Of a DNA stretch of 64,000 bases, positions 62,561 through 64,000 are shown piece by piece (the first letter of the stretch is position 1; each line of letters starts with the position of its first letter). Below the pieces are notes generated by a model. It had not been told where the DNA came from and ran no database searches. It worked only from the letters and a program-made list of their open reading frames with translations. Source of the stretch: Microbacterium pumilum (GTDB taxonomy: Bacteria; Actinomycetota; Actinomycetes; Actinomycetales; Microbacteriaceae); NCBI RefSeq assembly GCF_039530225.1, contig NZ_BAAAOH010000001.1, positions 1 through 64,000 on the forward strand, given 5' to 3'. Made by a program: the position numbers and the translations under genes.

Positions 62561-63468
62561 TTCTTCCTCCTCGAGTCGAGCAGTGAGTCTGCGACGAAGC
62601 TCAGCGACAGACCGGTTGCGGCGAGAACTGCGCCGGGGCAGATGGTGATCCACCAGGCCTGACGGAGGAAGGCTCGGCCCTCGTACATGATGCTTCCCCA
62701 TTCCGGTGCAGGGGCCTGAACACCGGCGCCGAGAAACGGCAGCGAAGCCAGGATCACGACCACCAGCACGATGTCACTGACTGCCAGCGCCATGGTGATG
62801 CGGCTCACTCCTGGTGCGATGTGGCGGATGACGATGCGTCCGTTCGACAGACCTGCCACTCTGCCGGCGAGCACGAAGTCGGAGTCGCGCAGAGCGAGCG
62901 CTTGCCCTCGGGCGACGCGAGCGTATCCCGACCACATCACGCACATCAGCGCGATCATCGCTGCGGGAAGGCCCGGAGGCGCGGGTCCCCATTGGGTGTC
63001 GGGACCGACCACGACGACCAGGGCGAGAAGCAGGATCACCAGCGGGAACGCGAGAACAGCGTCCACGATACGCATCAGCACGGAGTCCACCCACCGTACT
63101 CGCGAGGAGCCGGCGAGCGTGCCCAGGAATGTGCCGACGACAATCGCGAACACCGTGACGATCGCGCCCGCGGCGAGGTCCACACGACCGCCGGCGAACG
63201 TGCGGAGGAACACGTCACGACCGACCGAGTCTGTGCCGAACAGGTGCGCCCAGGACGGAGCTTGAAGCGGCGGCGCGACGAAGTCGTTGGGTCCGTACGG
63301 GTACAGGATCGGTATGAAGATGCACATCAAGACGATGAGCGCGAAGACGCTGGCGCCGATGATCCTGCTCGCAGGGGCACCCACGCCGGCTCGCAGCCAC
63401 CCGAGGGTGATGGGTCGACGCGGGGCGAGTGCGTCGTCGGTCGGCATGGTGCCGGTCATGTCGATCAC
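62557..63468 (-). CDS. ABC transporter permease, DppC type
   Basis: A 303-residue permease from GTG 63468, overlapping the upstream permease stop (GTGA). After a short cytoplasmic start and a first helix it has HLFGTDSVGRDVFLRTFAGGRVDLAAGAIV, the OppC/DppC signature, and the cytoplasmic loop ARGQALALRDSDFVLAGRVAGLSNGRIVIRHIAPG. Five or six membrane helices are visible. It forms the channel with the DppB-type protein. Substrate may be peptide, nickel or another small compound. Confidence 0.92.
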   Translation of the reverse strand: MIDMTGTMPTDDALAPRRPITLGWLRAGVGAPASRIIGASVFALIVLMCIFIPILYPYGPNDFVAPPLQAPSWAHLFGTDSVGRDVFLRTFAGGRVDLAAGAIVTVFAIVVGTFLGTLAGSSRVRWVDSVLMRIVDAVLAFPLVILLLALVVVVGPDTQWGPAPPGLPAAMIALMCVMWSGYARVARGQALALRDSDFVLAGRVAGLSNGRIVIRHIAPGVSRITMALAVSDIVLVVVILASLPFLGAGVQAPAPEWGSIMYEGRAFLRQAWWITICPGAVLAATGLSLSFVADSLLDSRRKK

Positions 63469-64000
63469 AGCGTCCTCGCTCTCGGGTCGACGAATGTATA
63501 GGCGATCTCGACGAGATAGCCACTGATGACGACGGCGATCGCGGAGACGAGCGCAATGCCCTGCACGACGGGATAATCACGCCGCGAGACGGCCTGACTC
63601 ATCTCCTGTCCGATGCCGGGGATTCCGAACACCGACTCGACGATGATGGCGCCGGTAAGCAAGGTGCCGATGCTGATGCCGACGAGGGTCAGGACCGGCA
63701 ACAGGCTGTTCGGGAGAGTGTGCTTTGCGTTGAGAACGCGACCGGGCAGTCCGCGCATGAATGCGGCCTCCATGAACTGCTGACCTTGTGTGTCGATCGC
63801 GGCCTGCCGCACGGTGCGGGTGATGAGAGTGGACATCGTGGTGGAGAGCGCGATTGCGGGGAGGATCAGATAGGGGATGTTCTCCGGCCAGGTGCCCGGC
63901 CACCCGCCGGCAGGGAGCCACCCGAGGGTGAGAGAGAACACCAGGATCAGGAGCAGCGCGACGAGGAACGAGGGCACCGAGAAGGTGAGCATGCTGAATG
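63465..64000 (-). CDS. ABC transporter permease, DppB type (5' part outside window)
   Basis: The last 178 or so residues of a DppB/OppB-type permease; the N-terminus lies beyond the right edge. LTRTVRQAAIDTQGQQFMEAAFMRGLPGRVLNAKHTLPN-like text (observed ITRTVRQAAIDTQGQQFMEA and on) is the inner loop, followed by TGAIIVESVFGIPGIGQEMSQAV and a terminal FVDPRAR. Pairs with the DppC-type permease. A binding-protein gene is probably further right. Confidence 0.9.
   Translation of the reverse strand, partial: FSMLTFSVPSFLVALLLILVFSLTLGWLPAGGWPGTWPENIPYLILPAIALSTTMSTLITRTVRQAAIDTQGQQFMEAAFMRGLPGRVLNAKHTLPNSLLPVLTLVGISIGTLLTGAIIVESVFGIPGIGQEMSQAVSRRDYPVVQGIALVSAIAVVISGYLVEIAYTFVDPRARTL

Overview
The window is high-GC DNA with dense, often overlapping genes (ATGA/GTGA junctions) and many GTG starts. 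The proteins look like those of an actinobacterium, most plausibly Microbacterium or a close relative in Microbacteriaceae. That assignment rests on protein resemblance and base composition only; there is no rRNA gene to confirm it.

Layout. (1) About 0-7.6 kb: a urease locus. ureABC-F-G-D and a NiCoT-type nickel transporter lie on the + strand, with a lone urtA (urea-binding lipoprotein) divergent on the - strand. urtA ends against what looks like the N-terminally cut start of scpB, and no urtBCDE or ureE is visible. UreG carries a His-rich tail. (2) 7.7-8.7 kb: an aldo/keto reductase. (3) 8.7-39.2 kb: a large arabinogalactan/galactan utilisation locus. It holds a GH35 beta-galactosidase, a CUT1 sugar ABC transporter (one permease frameshifted), a DUF5107+TPR protein, an AraC regulator, a GH127-type beta-L-arabinofuranosidase, a GH51 alpha-L-arabinofuranosidase, an aldose epimerase, a secreted 2977-residue GH53 endo-galactanase with Ig-like repeats, an ABC exporter, a ThuA-GH43 fusion, a 2-hydroxyacid dehydrogenase and a hexapeptide acyltransferase fused to an alpha/alpha-toroid-like domain. 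(4) 39-46 kb: PPK2, a Kup K+ transporter, a small lipoprotein, a YhcG-type nuclease, an isochorismatase-like protein with a zinc alcohol dehydrogenase, and a TetR regulator. (5) 46-54.8 kb: a chimeric glycosidase remnant, then a polyol operon (binding protein, two permeases, mannitol-type and sorbitol-type dehydrogenases, PfkB kinase) with a divergent AraC. (6) 54.9-55.0 kb: the 3' half of a tRNA-Arg(ACG) with its terminator, probably an attachment-site scar. (7) 55.2-59.7 kb: an acyl-CoA ligase, a MaoC hydratase, an amidohydrolase interrupted by an amber stop, an SDR and a divergent MarR. (8) 59.7-64 kb: a Bcr/CflA-type MFS exporter co-oriented with an oligopeptide/nickel-type ABC transporter that runs off the window edge.

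How the parts work together. In the carbohydrate locus the secreted GH53 enzyme would cut beta-1,4-galactan. The CUT1 transporter would import the oligosaccharides. Cytoplasmic GH35, GH51, GH127 and GalM-like enzymes would take off galactose and arabinose, and the ThuA-GH43 protein may add exo-beta-1,3-galactanase activity for type II arabinogalactan. A tandem direct-repeat motif (GGACGATC, then 21-22 bp later GGACGAAACGCTGA or a variant) recurs in five intergenic regions of this locus: before the transporter operon, before DUF5107/AraC, between GH127 and GH51, before the epimerase and before the GH53 gene. I read these as operators of the local AraC regulator (17613-18503).

Several genes are broken or fused at sharp junctions: the permease frameshift near 12.4 kb, the GH13/other-glycosidase join near 46.34 kb, the amidohydrolase amber codon near 57.94 kb and the urtA/scpB join near 0.14 kb. 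Each could be real decay or a sequencing/assembly fault, and this should be settled first.
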